From contig NC_052472.1 of NCBI RefSeq assembly GCF_009730915.1, forward strand, positions 19,374,382 through 19,438,381: 64,000 nt of DNA, given 5' to 3'. A program made the translations under genes and the position numbers. The stretch comes from Dioscorea cayenensis subsp. rotundata (Eukaryota; Streptophyta; Magnoliopsida; Dioscoreales; Dioscoreaceae). Under the pieces are notes generated by a model. That model saw nothing but the letters and a program-made list of their open reading frames with translations, searched no databases and had not been told where the DNA came from. Below, piece by piece: positions 44,733 to 56,057 of the stretch. Positions within the stretch are counted from its first letter, which is position 1, and every line of letters starts with the position of its first letter.

Positions 44733-47649
44733 ATGCACATAATGGGAGTGATGAAGAGACAACATTCTCAATTAGCTCTGATGCTTTGCTTTCTCTGCTC
44801 GGAAATTGTGTGTCTTTGCAATAGTGATGGTTCCATATGCAGAGAATTAGAAAGGAAGGCACTTGTTGATTTCAAACAGAGCCTTAAAGATCCTAATGGA
44901 CTTCTCTCGTCTTGGATTGGCCTGGACTGTTGCTCTTGGGCCGGTGTGCGTTGTGACAACCACACCGGACATATTGTGAAGATTGATCTACACAACTTCA
45001 TAGTGGGAGGTGAGATCCGGCCTTCTCTGCTTGTCATGAATCACTTGAGATACATGGACCTCAGCGGGAACTCCTTTGAAGATAGTAGAATTCCAGCTTT
45101 TTTGGGTTCACTGCAACCTTTCTTATGCTGGCTTCAGTGGGTATGTGCCACACCAACTTGGCAATTTGTCTAGGTTGCGCTATCTAGATCTTTCATCAAA
45201 TTTTCTTCATGTGATTGGAAGCCATTGGCTCACAAATCTTTCTTCTCTTCAATTCTTGAATTTGGATGGTGTGAATCATTACAAGGCAACAAATGTTCTC
45301 AAAGTACTGAATACACTTCCTTTGATATCTGAGATACACTTGCATGGTTGTGAGCTTCATATCCCTCTTTCACTTGGTGCACACATTAACTTCACAAATC
45401 TTCGATTCCTTGATCTTTCCCAAAATTACATTAACTCTACTGTCCCTCTTTGGTTGTTCCAGTTGAGTGTCCTTGAGTATCTTGATTTTAGTAGTAATAA
45501 ATTTCAAGATCTTATCCCTCATGCTATTGGGAAACTTACTTCTCTCAGGGTCCTCAACCTCCAATCTAATGAAGTCTCAAGTATTAGACTACCACCTACT
45601 CTAGGGGAACTTTGTAACTTGAGCATACTTACTCTCTCAGAGAATAATTTTATTCCAAGTGATCCAAATGGATTCGGAGAAATTTTTTCCGGCTGCATTA
45701 AAAATAGTTTGGAGGAGTTGTATTGGAGTGGTGCAAATCTCATTGGGCAGTTGCCAATTTGGCTAGCGAACCTCAAATCTCTTAAAACTCTTGATCTTTC
45801 TTTCAATTCATTGTATGGGTCATTTTTTCAATTCCAACTACCATTTTTGCAAGAGTTAAGCTTTGTTAGTAATCAATTGAATGGAAGTATTCCAAAGTAT
45901 TTGGGGCAATTATTTCCAAAGTTGGTCAAATTAGAACTTCCGGATAACAATCTAGCTGACATTTTGACAGAAGCACACTTTGATAATCTCACAAAGCTGG
46001 AATTTCTAGACATTCATTCAAATTCATTTGAATTGATAGTGAGACCTGAGTGGGTTCCTCCACTTGAGTTAAAATATTTGAGCATGAGTGACTGTAAAAT
46101 AGGACCAAAATTTCCATCATGGCTTCAAAAGTTGAAGAACATTTCCTATCTTTCAATGTCAAATACAAGCATTGCGGATGCATTACCAGTTTGGTTTTGG
46201 AACTTCTCTTCTAATATTGGAAGTGTAGATCTATCTCACAATGAGATTAGAGGCAAGCTACCAGCAGGTTCATCAAAATTAATCAATATTGAAATTTTGG
46301 ATTTAAGTCATAATTATTTGGAAGGACAGTTGCCACAATTTTCATCAAATTTAGTAGATTTGGATCAGGCGCATGGCTTATTCTCAACGTCCACTTTATC
46401 TAATACAAGCATCATAGTGCCAAGTTTGTTTCGGTTGTATATTTCTTCAAACAAAATAACGGGAAGTATTCCCAAAACATTATGCAAGCTAAATTATTTG
46501 GAAATACTTGATCTCTCATATAATATGATTGAAGGAGTAGTTCCTGATTGTTGGAATCTTTCTTTATATTCACGGTTGGATGTAATGGATTTGTCTCATA
46601 ACAATTTATCCGGGATCATTCCCGCCTCCATCAGCTCCACTAATTTGTATATTTTGCAGTTGAGAAATAATGCATTTTCTGGTGAGCTCCCAGCTTCTTT
46701 TAAAAATTGCACATCATTGTCGGTTTTAGATCTTGGATATAATAACATTAGGGGAAGAATACCAACATGGTTTTCAGAAAACTCAAAAGATCTGGAGATT
46801 CTTGAGCTCCGAAATAATATGCTTACTGGATCTATTCCTTCACAATTGGGAAACCTCAGACATCTTCATGTTATTGATGTTTCAAGTAACCATCTATCAG
46901 GTGCCATACCACATGATTTTGGCAACTTCAGTGCCATGAAAACTGAAACCGGAGGCGTGTTAGGCTTTGGTGATTATGAGAACAATATTGCGATAAATTT
47001 GAAAGGAAGAGACGTTCAGTTGGAAAGTCTGTCTTCAATGCTTATTTTCATTGACCTCTCGAATAACATGTTATCAGGAGAGATACCTGAAGAACTAGGG
47101 CAACTTTCTTCACTGCAGAGTTTGAATTTATCCAGAAATCAATTATCAGGACAACTGTCAGAAAAAATCGGCCAGCTCAGGTGGTTGGAAGTTCTTGATT
47201 TATCAGTGAATAATCTTTCAGGTGTTATTCCTCCAACCATGACCAACTTAACTTCATTGAATCATCTGAATTTATCTTACAACAATTTCTTTGGCAAAAT
47301 TCCATACGGTGGTCAACTTCAAGCACTTCCAGATCCATCTATTTATTCTGGCAACCAAGGTCTATGTGGTTTTCCATTAGATACAAAGTGTGAGATTACA
47401 ACACGACCACAACCACCCTCATTGCCAAATAATGAAGACGATGACAACTTGGAAACTATATGGTTTTATTTGAGCATGTCACTGGGATTCATATTTGGGT
47501 TTTGGGCAATTTCTGGTGCATTGATTCTGAAAAAGAGGTGGAGGTATGCTTATTTTCGATTTATTGATCATATTTATGATAAGATCTATGTTATTGGTGC
47601 TGTAAATCTAAATAAATTGAAGAGAAAATGTGGCCTTGCTAGTGAATAG
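44733..47649 (+). pseudogene. LRR receptor-like protein (Cf/EIX2 type), one frameshifting deletion
   Basis: RLPs are plasma-membrane LRR receptors without a kinase that sense microbes or peptides with a co-receptor. Candidate starts lie at 44733, 44742 and 44751, ahead of a signal peptide ([20 protein letters not shown]). Then come the N-cap [39 protein letters not shown], and more than 20 LRRs of the LxxLxLxxNxLxGxIP type. After the last repeats comes GLCGFPLDTKC, an acidic stretch, a membrane segment (WFYLSMSLGFIFGFWAISGA) and a short basic tail ending KRKCGLASE, with no kinase. Near 45108-45115 the frame changes: LGSL runs directly into [19 protein letters not shown] of another frame. The missing RNLRYL-type codons suggest a net loss of about 17 bases. 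Downstream 857 codons are open. It may be a functional gene in other accessions. Confidence 0.85.
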
Positions 47650-48192
47650 TGTTACCTTTTTTTCTTGGAGGCCAAAATAAAAGATTACAATCCATATAGG
47701 TATTACAAGAGCAAGTAATTGGTGGTACGAGGTTATCTAGAGTTCAACATTTTACTGCCTACTTGTATTAATTATATACATAAAATGTCATGAGAACTCT
47801 TTTGAGAATGTAATTTTAATTTGTTATGAAATGTTGTCCAGTGTATTTATTTATTCTCTTATGTTAATGTTAGTGTTAATAGAGCATATTATATGTAAGT
47901 CGAACACATCAATGTGCTTGATCTTCCTGTGTTAGTGAAAGTTTTCAGTGAGTATATATATACTTGACAAAGCTTCTCAAAAGACAAAGCTTCAGCAGAA
48001 GTGATCCTGGTTCTTCAATTCTTCAACTAGTTTCTATGTTTTCTGCAAGTTCGCCTTAATTTCTCTTGAATATACCTCATCATAAAAAATTCTGGAGATA
48101 TGCCCCCATGTGGTTCCATAAATTATCTTTTCTAAGAGAATGGCAATTTGAGCGAGCTTGCAATTTCCTGCAATATATATGATCTGCATGCC
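47650..48192. other. 3' flank of the receptor-like protein gene
   Basis: An AATAAAAG motif at about 47676 may serve polyadenylation. No other gene is seen. A minus-strand frame at 48034-48294 overlaps the SINE and is not supported. Confidence 0.4.
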
Positions 48193-48208
48193 AACAATAT
48201 AATACAGT

Positions 48209-48409
48209 GCCAACGATTTTTCGAGTCTATTTGATGACATGGTCATCGATAGAGCCTCACCGAGTAGTGAGAGTTCGATTACTCGAGTGAGCACATTTCG
48301 GGAGCTGTGAATAGTGGTTGTATGCGGGTGGTTCCAAATGCCACGTGAGACTCACCGTCCCCTGGGTCTCTAGTGGGTTCGTCCCCCGCTCCTCTTTCCA
48401 AAAAAAAAA
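48209..48409 (+). mobile_element. SINE with 16-base target duplication
   Basis: A perfect AACAATATAATACAGT occurs at 48193-48208 and again at 48410-48425. Between them are 201 bases with an A-box-like TGGTCATCGATAGAG, a B-box-like GAGTTCGATTACTCG near 48270, a body with CCACGTGAGACTC, and an A-tail after CTCCTCTTTCC. Sequence differs from the SINE at 30170, so it is another family. Confidence 0.85.
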
Positions 48410-48425
48410 AACAATATAATACAGT

Positions 48426-49117
48426 ACAAAGGTATGTGTCTATCTTCTGTTTAATAAATTCTTTTTATTAATGTAATTGATTATTCTACCATCTAATTAT
48501 TAATTATAGTGTTCCTTTACATGGCTAAGTTGTAATAATTCTACTTTCTCATGCAGTGGCATACAACTATTTATCAACCATGATTTTACAAGGGAGATAC
48601 ATCTGTATATCTATTGTTCTGGCTCTTAATTAATATGCTTCAAAGCATGCACACAATCCCATATATTTACATGGATGTGGCAATTACAAAAAGGATCCAT
48701 CGTTTGAATGCTGAGGATCATGAACCTAAACACAAATCTTGTCTCCATTGTTTTCGTGGCATTTTCATAAGTACTACTCTGGGGAGTGAAGCACTAACTG
48801 TCCAAGTGATATAAGAGGTTTGTTAATTAGACATATTTTTTTATTATATGTGCTTTAAATGTTAACTAGGATAATTTTTTTGACAAAATGATTAGTTGAT
48901 GATTAACAAGCAAGGTATGTGCATTTTGATTTCGTCATTTTTTTTTAAGCTCTGGTTTAACACCAACTGTGAGCTCCTCCTCATGTTGGTCAAACTGTAA
49001 ATAATTTTTAGGAGCAAAGCTCAAATTTTTTATAATTATCATTGCTAATGAGGGTGTTTATGCAAAATTGCAAAACCCAATATCCTTTTTTTCATAAACC
49101 CCCAGCAAGTTTGACTA
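48426..49117. other. Intergenic, no gene seen
   Basis: AT-rich, with short chance frames only. GAGGGTGTTTAT near 49051 mirrors AACACCCTCGTT near 50022, on the other side of the hAT element, so the hAT may have landed inside an older inverted-repeat element. Confidence 0.4.
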
Positions 49118-49125
49118 CCAAATCC

Positions 49126-49997
49126 CCATGTTTTGAAAACCGGACCGGACCGGCGGTCGGACCGGAAAAACAGGGAACCGACCCATAGCCCGGTCCGGTT
49201 TTTAGAATTAATGTTGACCAAATTTTGAACCTAGTCAACACGGGCAAACCCGTGAACCCGTCGGTCGGACCAAAAGCCGGATGGAACCCGGTTTTCAATT
49301 TTTGTTTTGTTTTGTTTTTGTTTGTTTTTTGTTTTTGTTTTTGTTTTTTTGTTTTTGTTTTTTTGTTTTTGTTTTTTTAAGAAAGGACTTAGGGGCATGA
49401 ATTTGGGCTCTTTTCCTCGATTTCAAGATCTTTCTTTGAGTCTTGATTTGTCGAAAATATTATTTGGATTTTTGGAACTTTGGAGTAAATTGTTTAAGAG
49501 GTATAGATCATTTAGGACTTATTTTATTTTATACTTTTATTTTAATAGTAATGATGATCAAATATGAGAATTAAATTAATCATACTTAGTTCTAGTTTTG
49601 TTTTGAATTTTTTTTTGTTCATGCCTTGTCTCATCCTCACATAATTAGTAATTTAATTAGTTGTTTAATTTATGTAGTTATCATCATCCATTAATAGATT
49701 AAGAAATAAAAGGTTTAGGGAATTGTATTTGTTGCTTTATCTAGATTAATTATTTGAATCTTCAACCATTTTGATAAAATCATAATGATATTAAAATAAA
49801 TATTTAAGATAATTATAATTAAAAATATAATAAAGTTTGTTATTATATATATATATATATATTATATATATATATAATATTTAAGATAATTATTTATTTA
49901 TGAAGTTCCGACCAAAACGGGTCATCCGGTTGAACCGACTGACCCGTGACCCAAATATGAGACTGGTTCGCTATCCGGTCCGGTTTTAAAAACATTG
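49126..49997. mobile_element. Non-autonomous hAT element, 872 bases
   Basis: Flanked by an 8-base duplication CCAAATCC (49118-49125 and 49998-50005). Termini CCATGTTTTGAAAACCGGAC and (reverse complement) CAATGTTTTTAAAACCGGAC are almost identical and continue into CGG. Subterminal CCGGT/ACCGG words are abundant. Inside are a G(T)n run (49300-49378), a TA run (about 49842-49880) and no transposase. An 8-base duplication with CA-starting ends is the hAT signature. Confidence 0.85.
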
Positions 49998-50277
49998 CCA
50001 AATCCATGATACTTTTTCGGTAACACCCTCGTTTTTATTAGTAATTAGTTGGGGATTTTTTCATAAAATTGGAAAACTTTCTGTCTGTTCTACAGAAATC
50101 CGAATAACTTTGGTAAAATTATATTAATGTTTGAGGATTTATATGATAATAATGTCAGAAAAGTCACAATTAATTTGGTAATATTTGACTTTGACTGACG
50201 GTGTACACACCCAAATTTGTGGTTTTTTTGTTTTTTTATGCGATGCTGAGATTGAGTGAGACTGTGAGAGAGAAAGA

Positions 50278-52610
50278 ATGGTGAAGCTGAAGGTCTACGC
50301 CGATCGAGTGTCGCAGCCATCGCGAGCGATCCTCGTTTTTTGCAAGTAATTTTGAGAAAGAATGGTTTCAATTTCCTCTTTCTTTGTCTTCTTTGCCAAT
50401 TTCTGTTGATAATTCTGAAAGTATTTCTCATACTTGTTCCTTGAGCTCATATCTGCTGATTTTTCTTCATATATATATATTCTCTTATTAGGGTGAATGG
50501 GATTGATTTTGAGGAGGTGAGGGTGGATCTCTCGAGGGCCATCATAGAAATCCCCAATTCCAAGGTATTTGCTTGGAAATCCTTCTCCAGATTTGTAGTT
50601 CATGAGAAATTTCATTTCAATCTTCATATTTGTTGCTGAAGTTTTGAAGTCTGTCAATTGGATCATTATCCTCTAGAAAAATCATTTTTTTTTTTAAATT
50701 TTTATTTCAGTAAAAATATAAATTGATGGTTGTGCACTGCTTTTGCAGAAATAAATCCAATGAGACAAGTTCCAGCAATTGTTGATGGAAGGTTTAAGCT
50801 GTTTGAGAGGTAATCCATATTTTCATTTGAATTCACTTTTTTATTGTTCATTTTATTGACAATTAAAGCTTATGCAATCATTGATTTCAAAGTCATTGAA
50901 CATTGTAATTGAATTTTTAAATTTTGTTTTCTCTATATTCTTTTGTTAGTTCTTATTATCATGCATTTGCATTTGTTTATGGGCAGCCATGCAATCCTGA
51001 AATATTTGTCTTGTACATTCCCTGGAGTCTCAGACAACTGGTAATATTGTATTTTCCTTCGGGTTTTATTTTAAATTGGTTGATTTTCCCATTTTATAAA
51101 TGTAAGCTGTCCTCGTTATGGCTGCCAATTCTTGTTGATAATGATGAATAATCTGATTTTCATGTTATTCTTCGCAAGGTCAACAAATTCATCTTACAAT
51201 GAATGTTTAACAGAACTGATGTCTTAGAGAACTGATCAAGAATGTTTTGATGATATATATTTACACTTATGTGTGTGTGTGTGGTTTTTTGTATGAAAAT
51301 GGTTCCCATTTTGTGGTAAAACAAGCAAGAAAACGAAGATAGTCAATGCCTTTGATTAACCTGTAAATTGGATCACAGAGCCAAAGAGAGATGTTTTGGA
51401 GCATCTTGTTGGTTAACTTTGTACAAAGGATGATCTTTTTCAATATGATCCATGTGTTTATCGATATACTCATCTTCTGCATTTTGGAACTCACTATGAT
51501 GGATTTTTGCATCTTTCCTTCCTTTTTGTTAGGTATCCTGCTGATCTTTCTATCAGAACTAGAGTTGATACAATCTTAGATTGGCACCATTCGAACCTAA
51601 GGCTTGGAGCAGGTGCTATATTATTTGTCTAGTAAAATAACTAATAACTGACAATCTGTACATGTATTACTTTTCCTTGTGTAAGGCTTCATGATAAATA
51701 TTATGCTTTGCACATTGAATATTCCCAAAATTTTCCTATTTTATGACAGTATTTGATGTCTTTGAGTGTTATAAGACTCTCTATGTTGATTTGCAGCCTC
51801 CCTTATTGTGAACAGCATAACAGCACCAGCACTTGGCCTTCCATTGAATCCAAACGCAGCAAAAGAAGCTGAGAAAATTCTGGGCTCATCTCTTGCAAAA
51901 ATTGAGACAATTTGGCTCAAAGGAAATGCAAAATTTTTGCTAGGTAGTTCTCAGCCATCTATTGCAGATCTCAGTCTTGCTTGTGAGATAATGCAACTGG
52001 AGGTTAGTTTACTTAACACAATAACTTCAAAGCATTCACTTATTATTCAGACCCTCATGAGATAATTTGATTTGTAATCCTTAATGCTACATTGAAAAAG
52101 CGGTTTTGGATTGCATTTTAGTTGTAGATTGGTTATGAAATTTATTACTTCTTTTATCAATGCAATCAACCAGACTAGTCCACCATTTGGTGTTTGATAA
52201 AAACTTTTCTCTTGTGTCACTTTTTATAAGTTAATATGCCTTTGATCAAATCAAGTTGATTTTATCCAAGCTATTTTTCTATGTCAATGTTGCATTTTTA
52301 GAGTCACATACATCTTTCTGTAATGCCTGTCAAATATGGTAAGGGCTCTTATTCTGTTTGATAAATTTATTTTGTTTTCTTCCAATTTTTGGCCCAGATT
52401 TTGGATGAGAAAGATCATAAGAGAATATTAGGCCACCATGGAAAGATTCTGGAATGGGTTGGAAATGTTAAAGCAGCAACAAGTCCTCATTTTGAAGAAG
52501 TACATGCAGTCCTTTATAGCCTTAAAGCGAAGTTGCACAGACAAAGATCATCAGTGAGTGATAAGATTATGACATCCATCACAGAAGGCAAACTTCCATC
52601 AAAGCTTTAA
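50278..52610 (+). CDS. Theta-class glutathione S-transferase (GSTT), 7 exons, frame break in exon 2
   Basis: Exons: 50278-50345, 50492-50564, 50749-50809, 50987-51040, 51533-51612, 51797-52002, 52398-52610, all with GT/AG sites. Product: MVKLKVYADRVSQPSRAILV (Ser of the theta active site), NGIDFEEVRVDLS, then INPMRQVPAIVDGRFKLFES (glutathione site), HAILKYLSCTFPG, YPADLSIRTRVDTILDWHHS, SITAPALGLPLNPNA, QPSIADLSLACEIMQLE, and an end in SKL, a peroxisomal PTS1 signal. Exon 2 is 73 bases; joining to exon 3 in frame (EINPM) needs 74. One base is missing after DLSR, and in the shifted frame HHRNPQFQ parallels the family's QHLSPEFK. As read, exon 3 would open with AAA TAA. Because all else is intact I suspect a base-call error or a very recent mutation. 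Confidence 0.9.
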
Positions 52611-53790
52611 CATTTTTCTGTCAAATTTATTTCTTGCAAAGTATTATTGGTAATGGTATGATTTTGTTGCATCAAACAAAGACAAAAAAACGATGTGTAA
52701 ATTCTTGAAGATGAATGCCAGCAACAAGCACACAATGGAGCAGTTCAAAAGATATTTAGGTCCAAAATACACCCTTATTTCTCTACAAATGGTTTGAAAT
52801 TAAATACAAATCAAGAAAAATAGCATTTTGGAGATTGAAAAAAGCAAAGAAATTAAATCCAAAGCAGGGGAAGATGTTCAAATTTGTGAATATCAGTACT
52901 TTGAGTAAGCATAGGTGCATCAGTTCACAATAAACCTTAGACAAATTTTAATTCATGAATAGATGGCTTGAAAAAAAACAAGTTCCAAATAGACAAAGAT
53001 TTTCTTAAATATATTCACGCCTAGACTATTAAGATTTTTCTAACGGGCTATTAAAAGTTGTAAAATAAAGGTATAAAATAAATATATCATATGCATACAT
53101 ATTTTTCATTTTCAATTATAACTATTTATAAAACAAATACATATTTTAAAAATATTTTTTATATGTATAACTATTCTATTTAGACTTAAAAAATACTGAA
53201 AAAAAAAATCCAATCTTCATATTTACCGAGAGTGATTAACTCCCTCTCACAATATTAATTGAAATAAAACAATTAGCTCAAAGAATTTAAGTGGCGGGAA
53301 AAAAAATTCAATTTTTAAATTAATTGAATGCAATAACAACACCTAAATATAGGGTGGTACTTAAACATATAAATATAAAATTTCATTTGAGCCATTTCAT
53401 CTTTATTTCGAGTGTCTATATTTAAAAGCCTTTCATGCCTCAAATTATCATTTTATCTAACTAAATTAAGCATTAATTTTCAAATATAATTTTATCAATC
53501 TATTTAAATACATTATTTTTTATTATAAATCTACAACCTTAGTAAATAAAGAGAAAAATAGGTAAAATAAAAATAATTAATATTTATAAAATTTTCCATT
53601 CAAACTAGTATTTATATACTGTTCAAAAAAAAAGGTTAGGTGGGCAGTACATCAAGAAAGATAACGATATTGTGTAATTCTGAATTTCTTAGGGGGTATA
53701 CGTGTAAAAAGAACCCTCATCAAAACTAGTGGCTTTGCAGCGCACCGGTGGCGAACACACAGAGAGAGAGAGAGAGGGAGAGAGAGAGTG
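52611..53790. other. Intergenic between the two GSTT loci
   Basis: AT-rich sequence without a gene. A GA repeat (about 53762-53788) directly precedes the ATG of the second GSTT and parallels the GAGAGAGAAAGA before the first one, so the leader was duplicated too. Confidence 0.6.
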
Positions 53791-53855
53791 ATGAAGCTGA
53801 AGCTGTACACCGATCGGATGTCGCAGCCATCGCGTGCGATCATAATATTTTGCAA
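53791..53855 (+). pseudogene. Second GSTT, exon 1 only
   Basis: Codes MKLKLYTDRMSQPSRAIIIF with the theta-class Ser and stops at the same splice donor position (TGCAA/GTAATG) as the first gene. After about 140 bases of intron the sequence runs into a LINE 3' fragment and then the gap at 54754, and no further GSTT exon appears beyond the gap. It is either truncated, or its other exons lie in unassembled sequence. Confidence 0.8.
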
Positions 53856-53994
53856 GTAATGATCGATTTTTTTGGAATTTCTCATCTGGATTTGACAGGA
53901 TTTCCATGTTTATTTTGTTATTTTAACGATTTTTGTTCATAATTTTCAAGGAATTTGTCTTACTAGTGTGATTTTGTTGAGTTGAATCCTTCTA

Positions 53995-54753
53995 TTCCTT
54001 CCTCATTGATGGGGGGTCCTCGGTCACCCATTATCCTAAGGGGTAGCTGCCCTAGGAAAGTCAACCTCTTCAACTGGCTGGCTTGGGAGGATAAGATTCT
54101 CTCATTGGAAAATTTGGCACTTAGAAGATGCAATTTTGTTTCTTCAACTACTTGTTTCATGTGCCATGCTGATGTTGAATCGACTGATCACCTCCTCACT
54201 TAGTGCCCTGTTGCTTCGCATGTTTGGAACTTCTTCGGATAGTTGTTCGAGGTTCGATCTGGTCCTTCATCCATGCGAGATCTGTGGGGAAACTGGCGAA
54301 ATAACTTCCAGAGGCCGTTATCCTTCTTTTGGGACCTCTTAGCTAGAGCCATTACTTGGAATATCTGGATTGAACGAAATGCTCGCATTTTTTCATCTTC
54401 ATGTGCTTCGTTTGCTTCTCTTATTGTGAAGATTATTCATATATTTTACCGTATGGCTGAATCGCAGCTCCTGACTTTAAAAAGAGAAAAAGTTGCAAGA
54501 AATCAATTGAAGATCAGCCCGAGCCTGGAGTTCATTTCCTAGGGAGGTGGAAGCAGTATACCCCCGGGAGGATAGTTCACTACCGGAGATGTGTATGTGT
54601 TGTCTGTTGCCCGCTTCTACTGTTTGATAACTTTCGTGGTTTCTCTGAGTTTGTTGTGCTGCTGGTCCTCCCACTTTGCTAGGGTCTGTTTTCTCTTTGT
54701 TGTATTTTGTCCTTGGTTTTTCTTTATGAATGTGGTTTATCCACTTTTTATCA
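53995..54753 (+). mobile_element. 5'-truncated LINE 3' end (LINE 4)
   Basis: Encodes SCPRKVNLFNWLAWEDKILS, LENLALRRCNFVSSTTCFMC, HADVESTDHLLT, then LARAITWNIWIERNARIFSS. These are the zf-RVT and RNase-H-like end of ORF2, with in-frame stops near 54200 and 54240. It finishes TGGTTTATCCACTTT (from 54732), a few bases before the gap. It sits in the first intron of the second GSTT. Confidence 0.8.
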
Positions 54754-55753
54754 NNNNNNNNNNNNNNNNNNNNNNNNNNNNNNNNNNNNNNNNNNNNNNN
54801 NNNNNNNNNNNNNNNNNNNNNNNNNNNNNNNNNNNNNNNNNNNNNNNNNNNNNNNNNNNNNNNNNNNNNNNNNNNNNNNNNNNNNNNNNNNNNNNNNNNN
54901 NNNNNNNNNNNNNNNNNNNNNNNNNNNNNNNNNNNNNNNNNNNNNNNNNNNNNNNNNNNNNNNNNNNNNNNNNNNNNNNNNNNNNNNNNNNNNNNNNNNN
55001 NNNNNNNNNNNNNNNNNNNNNNNNNNNNNNNNNNNNNNNNNNNNNNNNNNNNNNNNNNNNNNNNNNNNNNNNNNNNNNNNNNNNNNNNNNNNNNNNNNNN
55101 NNNNNNNNNNNNNNNNNNNNNNNNNNNNNNNNNNNNNNNNNNNNNNNNNNNNNNNNNNNNNNNNNNNNNNNNNNNNNNNNNNNNNNNNNNNNNNNNNNNN
55201 NNNNNNNNNNNNNNNNNNNNNNNNNNNNNNNNNNNNNNNNNNNNNNNNNNNNNNNNNNNNNNNNNNNNNNNNNNNNNNNNNNNNNNNNNNNNNNNNNNNN
55301 NNNNNNNNNNNNNNNNNNNNNNNNNNNNNNNNNNNNNNNNNNNNNNNNNNNNNNNNNNNNNNNNNNNNNNNNNNNNNNNNNNNNNNNNNNNNNNNNNNNN
55401 NNNNNNNNNNNNNNNNNNNNNNNNNNNNNNNNNNNNNNNNNNNNNNNNNNNNNNNNNNNNNNNNNNNNNNNNNNNNNNNNNNNNNNNNNNNNNNNNNNNN
55501 NNNNNNNNNNNNNNNNNNNNNNNNNNNNNNNNNNNNNNNNNNNNNNNNNNNNNNNNNNNNNNNNNNNNNNNNNNNNNNNNNNNNNNNNNNNNNNNNNNNN
55601 NNNNNNNNNNNNNNNNNNNNNNNNNNNNNNNNNNNNNNNNNNNNNNNNNNNNNNNNNNNNNNNNNNNNNNNNNNNNNNNNNNNNNNNNNNNNNNNNNNNN
55701 NNNNNNNNNNNNNNNNNNNNNNNNNNNNNNNNNNNNNNNNNNNNNNNNNNNNN
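54754..55753. other. Assembly gap, 1000 N
   Basis: Placeholder of exactly 1000 bases, beginning directly at the 3' tail of LINE 4. 55754-56057 beyond it is AT-rich with no recognised gene. Confidence 0.99.
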
Positions 55754-56057
55754 ATGCAAATAAAACACATATTACCTGAATCCAAGTTAACCCAAAAGGT
55801 TAAAAGCTGGCATAGTCCAATATGGAAATAATAATACTCTAATTGTGACAATGGATACAAAGATGTAAGATTGAATCATCCACTAGCTCCATAGCGTGAA
55901 AGCGCCCAGTATGCACGTTTCGTTTTGTGGAACAAACTCACATATATATGCAACATAAAAATTAAATTCGATTTCATGCATAATCAACTTTGTTATTCAG
56001 TTTTGATTATATATATTCAGTACTTAACAAAGAAAGAAGAAAACTTAGTGGAGAACA

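Noticed and set aside
51267..51579. Frames of 62-81 codons in GSTT intron 4
   Set aside because: They lie in an intron with good GT/AG borders and have no similarity to known proteins.
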